A DNA stretch of 11,069 bases from an uncultured Oscillospiraceae bacterium. GTDB taxonomy: Bacteria; Bacillota; Clostridia; Oscillospirales; Ruminococcaceae. Under the pieces are notes generated by a model that did not search any database, was not told the origin of the DNA, and saw only the letters and a list, made by a program, of their open reading frames with translations. Shown piece by piece: positions 1-6,859 of the stretch. The stretch covers positions 1 through 11,069 of the forward strand of contig CANNTZ010000074.1 in the NCBI GenBank assembly GCA_947522735.1, read 5' to 3'. The translations under genes and the position numbers were made by a program. The first letter of the stretch is position 1; each line of letters starts with the position of its first letter.

Positions 1-1
1 G

Positions 2-301
2 GAATATGACGTTATCACCTACGACATCCATCCGGAAAAGGGCCACATCGAGCATGCGGACATCCTGAAAAACGTAACAGACGCCATCCTGAACGGTGCG
101 GAGCTGATAGCTCCGGGCTATGAGGGCATCAACCAGCTCACCCTCACCAATGCAATGCTGCTCTCGCAGTGGACTGACGGCTGGGTCGAGCTGCCGATAG
201 ACGCCGCGCGATATCATGAGCTGCTTGAACGGAAGATAGCGGAATCGAAGTTTGTCAAGCGCACAAACGAGGCTACGCTTGGCGTGGACGGCTCTTTCTG
301 A
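2..301 (+). CDS. Gfo/Idh/MocA family oxidoreductase, C-terminal fragment (5' end outside window)
   Basis: An open frame enters from the left edge and gives the last 99 residues of a protein ending at TGA 299-301. The visible part is the distal C-terminal region seen in many Gfo/Idh/MocA sugar or inositol dehydrogenases: a stretch like APGYEGINQLTLTNAMLLS, then WTDGWVELPID, a helix with HELLERKIAESK, and a final LGVDGSF tail. The family uses NAD(P) to oxidise hydroxyl groups on sugars, cyclitols or related compounds in the cytosol. The Rossmann domain and catalytic residues lie outside the window, so the assignment rests on the C-terminal pattern alone. The next gene on the same strand begins 31 bases downstream and belongs to the same superfamily, so the two are probably co-transcribed. 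The substrate cannot be read from this fragment. Confidence 0.75.
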   Translation, partial: EYDVITYDIHPEKGHIEHADILKNVTDAILNGAELIAPGYEGINQLTLTNAMLLSQWTDGWVELPIDAARYHELLERKIAESKFVKRTNEATLGVDGSF

Positions 302-332
302 AAAATCCGAATACCGGCAGGGAGGTTTTACC

Positions 333-1355
333 ATGCAGGATATGAGTGAAAAGCTGCGCGTCGGCGTTATAGGCTGCGGAGCTATCCATCACCACCACGC
401 TAAGGCGATAGCCGAGGACGGCAGACTGGAGCTGGCAGGCTTCGCCGATATCGAACGTGCGCGCGCGGAGGACTCCGCGAGGCTCTACGGCGGGCGGGCA
501 TATACCGATTATCTCGATATGATCGACCGGGAAAGGCTTGACGCCGTCCACATCTGTACGCCGCACTATCTGCACGAGCCGATGGCTGTAGAGGCAATGA
601 GGCGCGGCTGCGATGTTTTCTGCGAAAAGCCGATGGCGATATCTGTCGAGGGCGCGCAGCGCATGGCCGCCGCCTCCCGCGAGACGGGGCGTCGGCTTGG
701 AATCAGCTTCCAGAACCGCTTTCGCGAGACCTCACAGCTCGCGATGGAAAAACTGCGCTCCGGCAGGCTTGGGCGCGTCATCGGCGCAAAGGCAACGATG
801 ACGTGGAGCCGCAGCGTGGATTACTACCGCACCGGCGCCTGGCGAGGGCTTTGGGCAACTGAGGGCGGCGGCGTGCTCATCAACCAGTCGATACACACCC
901 TCGACCTGCTCGACCAGCTCTGCGGCGGCTTCAGCGCGGTCAGCGCCCACGTGGATCGCTTCATGCTGCCCGACCCCTACGAGGTGGAGGATACCGCCGT
1001 CGCAAACTTCATGATAAAGGGCGGCGGCAACGCAATATTTTTTGCGACCAACTGTTACGCCGTCAGCACGCCGCCGATCGTCAGCGTCGTCTGCGAGGAC
1101 GCCGTGCTGACCCTTGGCGAAGAGCTTACGATCGAATACAAAAACGGGCGCCGTGAGAGCTTCTGCGACCCGACGGCCCCGGTCTCCGGCAAGGTTGTTT
1201 GGGGAAGCTGTCACTCGGTCGCGATAAGGCGCTTCTATGACGCTGTGCTCGGTGGCGCACCGTACCCGATAGGCCCTGACGAGGGTATGCGCACAATGAA
1301 GCTCATCGACGGCATCTATCGCTCCTCAAAGCAGAGCGGCTATGTCGCGCTGTGA
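333..1355 (+). CDS. Gfo/Idh/MocA family oxidoreductase
   Basis: A 340-residue NAD(P)-dependent dehydrogenase of the Gfo/Idh/MocA superfamily, cytosolic, acting on a sugar, inositol or similar polyol that is not identifiable here. The N-terminal Rossmann fold shows the nucleotide-binding motif GVIGCGAIH (residues 11-19). The family EKP motif is at 98-100 (CEKPMAIS), and its lysine is normally catalytic. The C-terminal domain has GGGVLINQSIHTLDLL (178-193), whose His188 and Asp191 match the usual catalytic His/Asp positions. I chose ATG 333 because GGAGG (321-325) sits seven bases upstream; an in-frame extension back to 252 would overlap the preceding gene and has no such site. A second in-frame ATG at 342 is too far from the site. 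The run of four histidines at 19-22 is a little unusual but begins with the normal motif histidine. The gene follows the truncated paralogue by 31 bases and is followed by a strong terminator. Confidence 0.93.
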   Translation: MQDMSEKLRVGVIGCGAIHHHHAKAIAEDGRLELAGFADIERARAEDSARLYGGRAYTDYLDMIDRERLDAVHICTPHYLHEPMAVEAMRRGCDVFCEKPMAISVEGAQRMAAASRETGRRLGISFQNRFRETSQLAMEKLRSGRLGRVIGAKATMTWSRSVDYYRTGAWRGLWATEGGGVLINQSIHTLDLLDQLCGGFSAVSAHVDRFMLPDPYEVEDTAVANFMIKGGGNAIFFATNCYAVSTPPIVSVVCEDAVLTLGEELTIEYKNGRRESFCDPTAPVSGKVVWGSCHSVAIRRFYDAVLGGAPYPIGPDEGMRTMKLIDGIYRSSKQSGYVAL

Positions 1356-1379
1356 GCAGGGCGTGAAAAAACAAAAATT

Positions 1380-1405
1380 CCCGGTATCCGCTTACGGATA
1401 CCGGG
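1380..1405. terminator. Bidirectional intrinsic terminator between convergent genes
   Basis: A perfect 11-bp stem (CCCGGTATCCG / CGGATACCGGG) closes a four-base loop. On the + strand it is followed by ATAATTTTTTG. On the minus strand the A-rich sequence at 1365-1379 becomes a T-rich tail. It lies 24 bases after the + strand oxidoreductase stop and 29 bases past the ftsH stop, so it can end both converging transcripts. Confidence 0.93.
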
Positions 1406-1434
1406 ATAATTTTTTGTGCCGAAACGTCCGTCGC

Positions 1435-3306
1435 TCAGGAGAGCTGAGGCTGTACGGGCGGGAGCGCAGGCGCCGAGAGCGTGTCGCCGCCGTCGTCCTG
1501 CATCAGCGCGGCAAATTCGTCGCTTTCGATTTTTTCGGTTTCGAGCAGCTTTTCTGCCACCTTTGTCAGCTTGTCCTCGTGGTTGCGGAGGATGTCCTTC
1601 GCGCGCTCGAAGCACTCGCGTATCAGACGGTTGATCTCCTCGTCGATCTCCGCCGCGACATTCTCGGAGTAGCTGCGGGTCTGGCCGTAGTCGCGGCCGA
1701 TAAACACCTCGTTATCGTCGCCTCCGTACATTACGGGGCCGAGCCTGTCGCTGAAGCCGAACTTCATCACCATATCGGTGGCAAGCTTTGTGGCGCGCTT
1801 TATGTCGTTCGAGGCGCCGGTGGAGATATCATCGAGCATCAGGCTCTCGGCAGCGCGTCCGCCAAGCAGTCCGATAATGTCCTCGGTCATCTCACGGCGG
1901 GTGAGATAGCTCTTGTCCTCGAGCGGCAGCGACATGGTGTAGCCGCCCGCCGCGCCGCGCGGGATGATGGATATCTGGTGTACGGGATCCTGCGTCGGCA
2001 GGTAATATGCGCACAGCGCGTGGCCGGCCTCGTGATAGGCGGTCAGCCTGCGATCCTTCTCGATGACTTGGCGGGAGCGCTTCTCCGGCCCGGCGACAAC
2101 CTTGATGGTGGCCTCGCGGATCTCGTCCATCGTGATTGCCTTCTTGTTGCGCTTTGCCGCAAGCAGCGCCGCTTCGTTGGCAAGGTTTTCAAGATCGGCT
2201 CCGGTGAAGCCGACAGTCGTCTTGGCGATGGTCGCAAGATCGACGTCGGGGCCGATGGGCTTGTTGCGGGTGTGAACCTTGAGGATTTCCTCGCGGCCCT
2301 TGACGTCGGGATAGCCGACGACGACCTGGCGGTCAAAGCGCCCCGGACGCAGCAGCGCCGGATCGAGGATATCACGGCGGTTGGTGGCGGCAATGACGAT
2401 AACTCCGCTGTTGGTGCCAAAGCCGTCCATCTCGACGAGCAACTGGTTGAGCGTCTGCTCGCGCTCGTCATGACCGCCGCCGAGGCCCGCGCCTCTGTGG
2501 CGTCCGACGGCGTCGATCTCGTCAATGAATACGATAGCGGGAGCGTTCTTCTTCGCCTGCTCGAACAGGTCGCGCACACGGGAGGCGCCGACGCCGACGA
2601 ACATCTCAACGAAGTCGGAGCCGGAGATGGAGAAGAACGGCACGCCCGCTTCTCCCGCAACAGCTCTCGCCAGCAGCGTTTTACCGGTTCCCGGAGGGCC
2701 GACGAGCAGCACGCCCTTGGGTATGCGAGCGCCCATCTCGTTGTATTTTTTCGGATTCTTGAGGAACTCGACAATCTCGACAAGCTCGCCCTTTTCCTCT
2801 TCCGCTCCGGCGACGTCGGCGAAGGTTGTCTTTCGGTCGCCTACAGGCTTGACCTTCGCCTTGCCGAAGTTCATAACCTTGCCGCCGCCTCCGCTCTGGC
2901 GCATCATCAGCACCCAGAACACCACCATCACGCCGATGAGCAGCAGCGTCGGAACAAACGAAAGCCACCATGGCGTCTGCTGTATCGGCAGGTAGTTCAC
3001 CTTTATCGGAGCGTCGGTGTGTTCACGGTTGTATTCAGCGACGAGCTCCTCGGTATCCTGAAGAAACACGCTGACGTTGGGAACTCGGTAGACAATCTCC
3101 TTGGTGCTGCCCTTTATCTTGAGCACCATGTCTCCGGTGCCGAGATCGAGCTCATATTCCTCAACCTCACCGCGATAGAAGTAACCCATTATCTCGTAGT
3201 ATTTTGTTGTGGAGCGTGTGCCGCGCATCGAGAACAGCACCGACGCGACCAGCAGGAGCAGCACTAACACGGCAATATATATACCGATGCCGCGAGAACG
3301 TTTCAT
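1435..3306 (-). CDS. ftsH: ATP-dependent zinc metalloprotease FtsH
   Basis: A membrane-anchored AAA+ protease that extracts and degrades misfolded membrane proteins and short-lived regulators, working as a hexamer. Counting from ATG 3306 it has 623 residues, normal for the family. A first membrane helix lies at about residues 7-26, an extracytoplasmic segment reaches to about 112, and a second helix is at about 114-135. The AAA+ module has Walker A GPPGTGKT (203-210), pore loop FVG (236-238), Walker B VFIDEID (259-265) and the second region of homology with RPGRFDR (320-326). The peptidase has the zinc motif HEAGH (425-429) and the third ligand Asp501 in STGASND. All key residues are intact. 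A TTG at 3318 could also start the frame, but AAAGGGG touches it with no spacer; the same site is 12 bases from ATG 3306, so neither spacing is ideal. It is the last gene of tilS-hpt-ftsH. Confidence 0.97.
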   Translation of the reverse strand: MKRSRGIGIYIAVLVLLLLVASVLFSMRGTRSTTKYYEIMGYFYRGEVEEYELDLGTGDMVLKIKGSTKEIVYRVPNVSVFLQDTEELVAEYNREHTDAPIKVNYLPIQQTPWWLSFVPTLLLIGVMVVFWVLMMRQSGGGGKVMNFGKAKVKPVGDRKTTFADVAGAEEEKGELVEIVEFLKNPKKYNEMGARIPKGVLLVGPPGTGKTLLARAVAGEAGVPFFSISGSDFVEMFVGVGASRVRDLFEQAKKNAPAIVFIDEIDAVGRHRGAGLGGGHDEREQTLNQLLVEMDGFGTNSGVIVIAATNRRDILDPALLRPGRFDRQVVVGYPDVKGREEILKVHTRNKPIGPDVDLATIAKTTVGFTGADLENLANEAALLAAKRNKKAITMDEIREATIKVVAGPEKRSRQVIEKDRRLTAYHEAGHALCAYYLPTQDPVHQISIIPRGAAGGYTMSLPLEDKSYLTRREMTEDIIGLLGGRAAESLMLDDISTGASNDIKRATKLATDMVMKFGFSDRLGPVMYGGDDNEVFIGRDYGQTRSYSENVAAEIDEEINRLIRECFERAKDILRNHEDKLTKVAEKLLETEKIESDEFAALMQDDGGDTLSAPALPPVQPQLS

Positions 3307-3350
3307 TAGGCGCTTCAACCCCTTTACTTAATTCATTATGCGTTGATACT

Positions 3351-3896
3351 TTATTTTGTATACACCTCCGGCTTCAGGACCCCGATGTACGGCAGGTTGC
3401 GATATTCCTCGCCGTAGTCGAGACCGTAGCCGACGACAAACTCGTTTGGCACGTCAAAGCCGACGTAATCCGCGGTGATATCGGCCTCGCGTCGCTCGGG
3501 CTTGTCAAGCAGCGTCGCGATCCTGATGCTGGCGGGATGGCGCTCGGTGAGCAGCTTTTTGAGATAGGAGAGCGTCTTGCCGCTGTCAAGTATGTCCTCT
3601 ACGATCAGTACGTCGAAGCCGTGAATGTCCTTGTCGAGATCCTTGAGTATGCGCACTACGCCGGTGGATTTCACGCCCGCGCCGTAGCTCGAGACCGCCA
3701 TGAAGTCCATCCTCGCCTTGACGGTTATCTCGCGCATGAGGTCGGACATGAACACGACGGAGCCCTTGAGCACTCCGATTAGCAGCAGATTTTTGCCCTC
3801 GTAATCGGCGCTGATCTGCCGGCCAAGCTCGGCGACGCGCGCCTTTAGCTCGTCCTCGGAGAGCAGCACTCTAAGGATGTCATTTTTCATTTCCAT
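3351..3896 (-). CDS. hpt: Hypoxanthine phosphoribosyltransferase
   Basis: A 181-residue cytosolic purine salvage enzyme that transfers phosphoribose from PRPP to hypoxanthine (and usually guanine) to give IMP (GMP). The PRPP-binding motif VLIVEDILDSGKT lies at 96-108. GVLKGSVVFMSDL at 41-53 supplies the conserved loop with its lysine, and SSYG at 69-72 matches the flexible-loop motif of bacterial Hpt. FVVGYGLDY at 153-161 is the C-terminal base-binding region. Length is normal. I chose ATG 3896 because GGAGG (3906-3910) lies nine bases upstream; the frame could extend to 3926 or restart at 3890. The start lies inside the end of tilS (17-base overlap), which suggests translational coupling. 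ftsH follows after a gap of about 45 bases. This order is common in Firmicutes. Confidence 0.96.
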   Translation of the reverse strand: MEMKNDILRVLLSEDELKARVAELGRQISADYEGKNLLLIGVLKGSVVFMSDLMREITVKARMDFMAVSSYGAGVKSTGVVRILKDLDKDIHGFDVLIVEDILDSGKTLSYLKKLLTERHPASIRIATLLDKPERREADITADYVGFDVPNEFVVGYGLDYGEEYRNLPYIGVLKPEVYTK

Positions 3897-5301
3897 TTTC
3901 AGTTTCCTCCCAAATCTCAAAAACACCTATGTTTTCGCTGTTTTCGCTCACGGCAGCGCGGTCGGCGCAGCCGATGCCGTAAACCCAGAAAACACCCTCG
4001 CCGTCCGCCGCGCACGGAATCGCTCCGCGTAGCTGCTGCGGGACGCGCTTTTCGTTGAACAGCTTTTTCAGCGTGCGCGTCATGCCCCCAAGACGGACAC
4101 TGTCCCCGGGCAGACGCTGCCTGAGCTGAACGTTGCTATTAATTTTATCACAATCGACACAATTATAATATAGCAATGGATTAACTTTTTTTAAATTTTT
4201 GTATCGTTCGCGGTCTATCATATACACCCGTGCGCAATAACGGCTGTTGAGCCGGAAAGCGGTGCCTTCGGCAAACATCTCCGGCGTGACTGCGCGCATA
4301 AAATACGGCTCGGGCTCGCGGCGGCGCTCTATCCTCAAAAGCTCCCCGCAGCGCCGGAAATATACGTCGCGGACAGGCTCTGCGGCAGCGACGCCTCCTG
4401 CGAGTACATCCTCCAGCTCGCGCACCTTCCTTTCGCCTGCCTCCGCGCCGTTCTCGACAAGCAGCCGCAGCAGCGCGCGTCCCCGGACGGCCTCGTGCGC
4501 GGAGCAGAGCGCGGCGATATCGTAGCCGCCGTCCCGCGAGGCGCTTTCAAGCAACGCGTCCGCCTGCTCCTCGATATATTCCGCGCCGGAGCGCAGCAGT
4601 CCGCTCATGCGTGCAAAGCCGGCGTCGACGCCGGGGAGCGCCTCCCGCAGCGCCGGAACGACACCGTGTCGCACGCGGTTGCGGGTGTAGTCGTCGGACA
4701 GGTTGGTGCTGTCGGTGACAAAGTCAAGGCCGTATACGCGGCAGTATTCCTCGATTTGCGCGCGCGTGCAGCCGATTAGCGGGCGCACGACGCTGTCGCG
4801 GACAGGCGGTATCCCCGCAAGCCCGGCGATACCGGCTCCGCGCGCGAGATTGATAAAGAAAGTCTCAAGCGAGTCGTCCAGCGTATGCGCGGTCGCAATG
4901 GCGGCGCCTGACAACGGGCGCGCGGTCTCAGCGAAGAAGCGGTAGCGCTCCTCGCGGGAGCGCTCCTCAACCGAGCGTCCCGATTCTCTGGCGAGCGCCG
5001 TCGCGTCGATGGACAGCAGTCGAAACGGAACGCCGAGCTTTTCGCAAAGCACGCGCACAAAATTTTCGTCGCGGTCGCTCTCTGCGCCGCGAAGATTGTG
5101 GTTGACGTGGCAGACGGAGACGCGCAGCCCTAACGGCGCGAACGCCTCGGAGCGGCACAGCAGATGCAGCAGCGCCACGGAATCCGCACCGCCGGAGACG
5201 CCCGCTACGACGTGCTGCCCCTGCCGGAACATAGCAAACCGCCGTGCCGTGCCAAGCGCGCACCTTTCAAGCTCCGTGTGCGCGCCGCCTGAATATTCCA
5301 C
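3880..5301 (-). CDS. tilS: tRNA(Ile)-lysidine synthase TilS
   Basis: An essential ATP-pyrophosphatase that attaches lysine to C34 of the CAU-anticodon tRNA(Ile), so that it reads AUA as isoleucine. It has 473 residues. The PP-loop SGGADS is at 36-41, HNLRGAESDRDE at 68-79, and AHTLDDSLET at 138-147 fits the family H(H/L)xDDxxET motif, with Ser where Gln is usual. RGAGIAGLAGIPP follows at 154-166. The C-terminal substrate-binding domain has RQRLPGD and a TLKKLFNEKRVP segment. The start is GTG 5301 with GGAGG eight bases upstream (5310-5314). A strong promoter lies upstream at 5343-5371, and the 3' end overlaps hpt by 17 bases. The stretch encoded by about 4135-4205 is strikingly AT-rich (Lys/Asn/Tyr/Ile-rich) within a GC-rich gene. 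Confidence 0.96.
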   Translation of the reverse strand: MEYSGGAHTELERCALGTARRFAMFRQGQHVVAGVSGGADSVALLHLLCRSEAFAPLGLRVSVCHVNHNLRGAESDRDENFVRVLCEKLGVPFRLLSIDATALARESGRSVEERSREERYRFFAETARPLSGAAIATAHTLDDSLETFFINLARGAGIAGLAGIPPVRDSVVRPLIGCTRAQIEEYCRVYGLDFVTDSTNLSDDYTRNRVRHGVVPALREALPGVDAGFARMSGLLRSGAEYIEEQADALLESASRDGGYDIAALCSAHEAVRGRALLRLLVENGAEAGERKVRELEDVLAGGVAAAEPVRDVYFRRCGELLRIERRREPEPYFMRAVTPEMFAEGTAFRLNSRYCARVYMIDRERYKNLKKVNPLLYYNCVDCDKINSNVQLRQRLPGDSVRLGGMTRTLKKLFNEKRVPQQLRGAIPCAADGEGVFWVYGIGCADRAAVSENSENIGVFEIWEETENGNEK

Positions 5302-5342
5302 AGCCCTTACCTCCCGTTGCGAAAAAATCGTTTAACAGCTAT

Positions 5343-5371
5343 ATTTTAGCATATTCGCGCGCGTTTGGCAA
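5343..5371 (-). promoter_or_regulatory. Sigma-A-type promoter of tilS-hpt-ftsH
   Basis: Read on the minus strand, the -35 is TTGCCA (5366-5371), the spacer is exactly 17 bases, and the -10 is TAAAAT (5343-5348) preceded by TATGC, which fits the extended -10 consensus TRTGN. Transcription would begin near 5336, leaving a leader of about 35 bases before GTG 5301. No competing promoter of similar quality was seen in the gap. Confidence 0.85.
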
Positions 5372-5383
5372 TCGTTATAAAGC

Positions 5384-5402
5384 AAAAAGCCCCGTAGGGG
5401 GC
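5384..5402 (-). terminator. Intrinsic terminator behind the 5510-6565 oxidoreductase
   Basis: On the minus strand GCCCC (5398-5402), loop CTAC, GGGGC (5389-5393) is followed directly by TTTTT (5384-5388) and then GCTTT. It lies about 107 bases past the oxidoreductase stop and just upstream of the tilS -35. It would therefore insulate the tilS operon from read-through. Confidence 0.8.
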
Positions 5403-5424
5403 GGCTTCGGATAAGAAAGCAAAG

Positions 5425-5459
5425 GCTTTCGCCGGAAAGAAAATCCTCCCGGCGAAAGC
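5425..5459 (-). terminator. Long inverted repeat, probable additional terminator or 3' end stabiliser
   Basis: GCTTTCGCCGG (5425-5435) and CCGGCGAAAGC (5449-5459) form a perfect 11-bp stem around a 13-base loop. On the minus strand the stem is followed by CTTTGCTTTCTT, a pyrimidine-rich but not pure T tail. It lies between the oxidoreductase stop (5510) and the cleaner terminator at 5384-5402. It may be a first, leaky terminator or may protect the mRNA 3' end. The minus-strand loop contains GGAGG. Confidence 0.6.
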
Positions 5460-5509
5460 GTGACGTCATATAAACAGGGTGATCTTTGCCTGCGTCGGAG
5501 CTCCGGCGC

Positions 5510-6565
5510 TCAGATGGAGCGGATACGCTCGTCCCAGACGGAGACGCGCTTGCCCTCGCGCGCTGAGAGGTAGCAGGCAAGCACGAGACGAAGCGAATCG
5601 CGGCCCTCCTCGGCGGTGCATATGGAAGGCTCCTCGCCCTTGAGATAGTTCGCAAAGTGGACGGCCTGCGCGGCAAGACGCTCGGCATGAGCCGCCGGGC
5701 TGGGGATCCCGCTGTCGGTCCAGTCCTTGTCGTCGTTGACGTACCACTTGAGTCCCGGCTGACCGGCGGGACGGGGAAGCGAGGTGCTGGTGGCGTCGCC
5801 GTAATACTGCTGGACGGAGCCGCCGGTGCAGTAGATCTCGGTGGTGATCTCGGAGGCTGAGGTGGTGAAGGAGCAGGTGATCTCGGCGATCATACCGTTG
5901 TCGTATTTAAAGAGCGCCACGCCGTTGTCGTTGACGACTTTCGGGTTCGCCATGGTGGTCATCTCGCAGGAGACGGTTTCGGGCATACCGAATATCCATT
6001 GCATCATGTCGATGGGATGGGAGGAGTCGTCGGCAAAGATATCGCGGTTATATATGGGGGAATTGTGCCATGTGTTCTCGAAGCCGTTCCAGCGGTGGGT
6101 GGCAAGCCCGTGGCGGCGGCGGTAATGGCAGACCTTTCCGAGCGTCTCGTTCCGAACGAGCTCGCGCATTTTAATGTTCTGCGGGTCGGTGCGGCTCTGC
6201 CAGCCCATCGTGAACTTGACGCCGTTGCGGTTGACAGCGTCGACGATGCGGTCAGCCTCACACATGTGCAGTGCCATAGGCTTATAGAGGATGATGTCCT
6301 TCTTCGCGTCCGCCGCGCGCTCTACATATTCGGCGTGCAGGCTCGTCTCGGAGCTGATAACGACCGCGGAGATATCGCTTGCAAGAAGCTCCTCAAGGCT
6401 CGCAAAGGGCCTGGTGTTGAGCTGCTTGCAGCCGTCGGCGCAGCGAGCCTCTTCTCTGTCCCAGCCGCCCGCGATCTCAACTCCGTACTCGGGGTGCGCG
6501 TTCCATGCGCCGCCATACTGGAAAACATGACCGTGTGCGAAACCGATGATTCCAACCTTTATCAT
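5510..6565 (-). CDS. Gfo/Idh/MocA family oxidoreductase, divergent subtype
   Basis: A 351-residue predicted NAD(P)-dependent dehydrogenase of the Gfo/Idh/MocA superfamily, cytosolic. The N-terminal Rossmann motif reads VGIIGFAHGHV (residues 4-14). The motif normally reading EKP is YKPMAL here (94-99), keeping the catalytic lysine but replacing the glutamate. The C-terminal domain has DDSSHPIDMMQWIFG (179-193), with His183 and Asp186 at the usual catalytic positions. The substrate is unknown. I chose ATG 6565 because AGGTGAG (6572-6578) sits six bases upstream; an in-frame ATG at 6589 has no comparable site. The gene is alone in its transcription unit: a near-consensus promoter lies at 6645-6673 and hairpins follow its stop. 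It is only distantly similar to the two + strand family members at the left edge, so it is not a recent duplicate. Confidence 0.92.
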   Translation of the reverse strand: MIKVGIIGFAHGHVFQYGGAWNAHPEYGVEIAGGWDREEARCADGCKQLNTRPFASLEELLASDISAVVISSETSLHAEYVERAADAKKDIILYKPMALHMCEADRIVDAVNRNGVKFTMGWQSRTDPQNIKMRELVRNETLGKVCHYRRRHGLATHRWNGFENTWHNSPIYNRDIFADDSSHPIDMMQWIFGMPETVSCEMTTMANPKVVNDNGVALFKYDNGMIAEITCSFTTSASEITTEIYCTGGSVQQYYGDATSTSLPRPAGQPGLKWYVNDDKDWTDSGIPSPAAHAERLAAQAVHFANYLKGEEPSICTAEEGRDSLRLVLACYLSAREGKRVSVWDERIRSI

Positions 6566-6604
6566 ATCCGTCTCACCTTTCTGCAACATTATTCTATATT
6601 CTGC

Positions 6605-6621
6605 GGGACTGCGTCTGTCCC
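6605..6621. promoter_or_regulatory. Small inverted repeat in the leader of the 5510-6565 gene
   Basis: GGGAC / GTCCC, perfect over five bases with a seven-base loop, lies between the predicted transcription start (about 6638) and the ribosome binding site. It could be a repressor operator or a leader hairpin. Nothing else in the leader identifies a known riboswitch. Confidence 0.3.
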
Positions 6622-6644
6622 TTTGGGTTTGGTTTACACTTAAA

Positions 6645-6673
6645 AGTATATCCTACAGCCGGACGCCTGTCAA
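6645..6673 (-). promoter_or_regulatory. Sigma-A-type promoter of the 5510-6565 oxidoreductase
   Basis: On the minus strand a perfect -35 TTGACA (6668-6673), a 17-base spacer and -10 TATACT (6645-6650, five of six consensus bases). The predicted start near 6638 gives a leader of about 73 bases before ATG 6565. This is the best match to consensus in the window, so the gene is either strongly expressed or under a repressor. Confidence 0.88.
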
Positions 6674-6814
6674 TCCAAATTGCTGCGCGCCGATGCGAAA
6701 ATCACTTGAATTGCTAAGAGATATCCTCAGGCGGTGAGCGCAGAGCGTACACCGGCGTCGCGGCGGGCCGTCAGAGCCCACGTCCGGCATGCGCAATATC
6801 GCAATATAAAAAAA
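6674..6814. other. Intergenic spacer with no recognised gene
   Basis: Between the promoter of the 5510-6565 gene and the terminator at 6815-6833. No start codon with a ribosome binding site and no family-like reading frame was seen on either strand. A short tandem GCAATAT pair (about 6793-6807, CGCAATAT twice) abuts the poly-A side of the terminator. Confidence 0.5.
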
Positions 6815-6833
6815 CCCGGACGCTATGTCCGGG
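6815..6833 (-). terminator. Intrinsic terminator of the 6860-7282 gene
   Basis: CCCGGAC (6815-6821), five-base loop, GTCCGGG (6827-6833): a perfect 7-bp GC-rich stem. The A run at 6808-6814 becomes a run of T on the minus strand directly after the stem. It lies 26 bases after the membrane-protein stop codon. Confidence 0.9.
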
Positions 6834-6859
6834 CTTGGCGGCTATCGATGGGTAATCCC

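Noticed and set aside
252..332. Upstream extension of the second oxidoreductase by 27 codons.
   Set aside because: It overlaps the end of the preceding gene and lacks a ribosome binding site, while GGAGG is well placed for ATG 333 and the Rossmann motif begins soon after that ATG.
2043..2783. Overlapping minus-strand frame of 246 codons inside ftsH.
   Set aside because: It is a shifted reading of ftsH with a serine/arginine-rich composition typical of wrong-frame GC-rich sequence, and no motif.
1342..3267. Very long + strand open frame (641 codons) antisense to ftsH.
   Set aside because: It is a by-product of GC-rich codon use in ftsH. It has no ribosome binding site, its start lies inside the end of the oxidoreductase gene, its translation has no recognisable domains, and ftsH on the other strand has every family motif.
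6590..6645. Riboswitch in the leader of the 5510-6565 oxidoreductase.
   Set aside because: The leader is only about 73 bases with one five-base stem, and no conserved riboswitch core was recognised.
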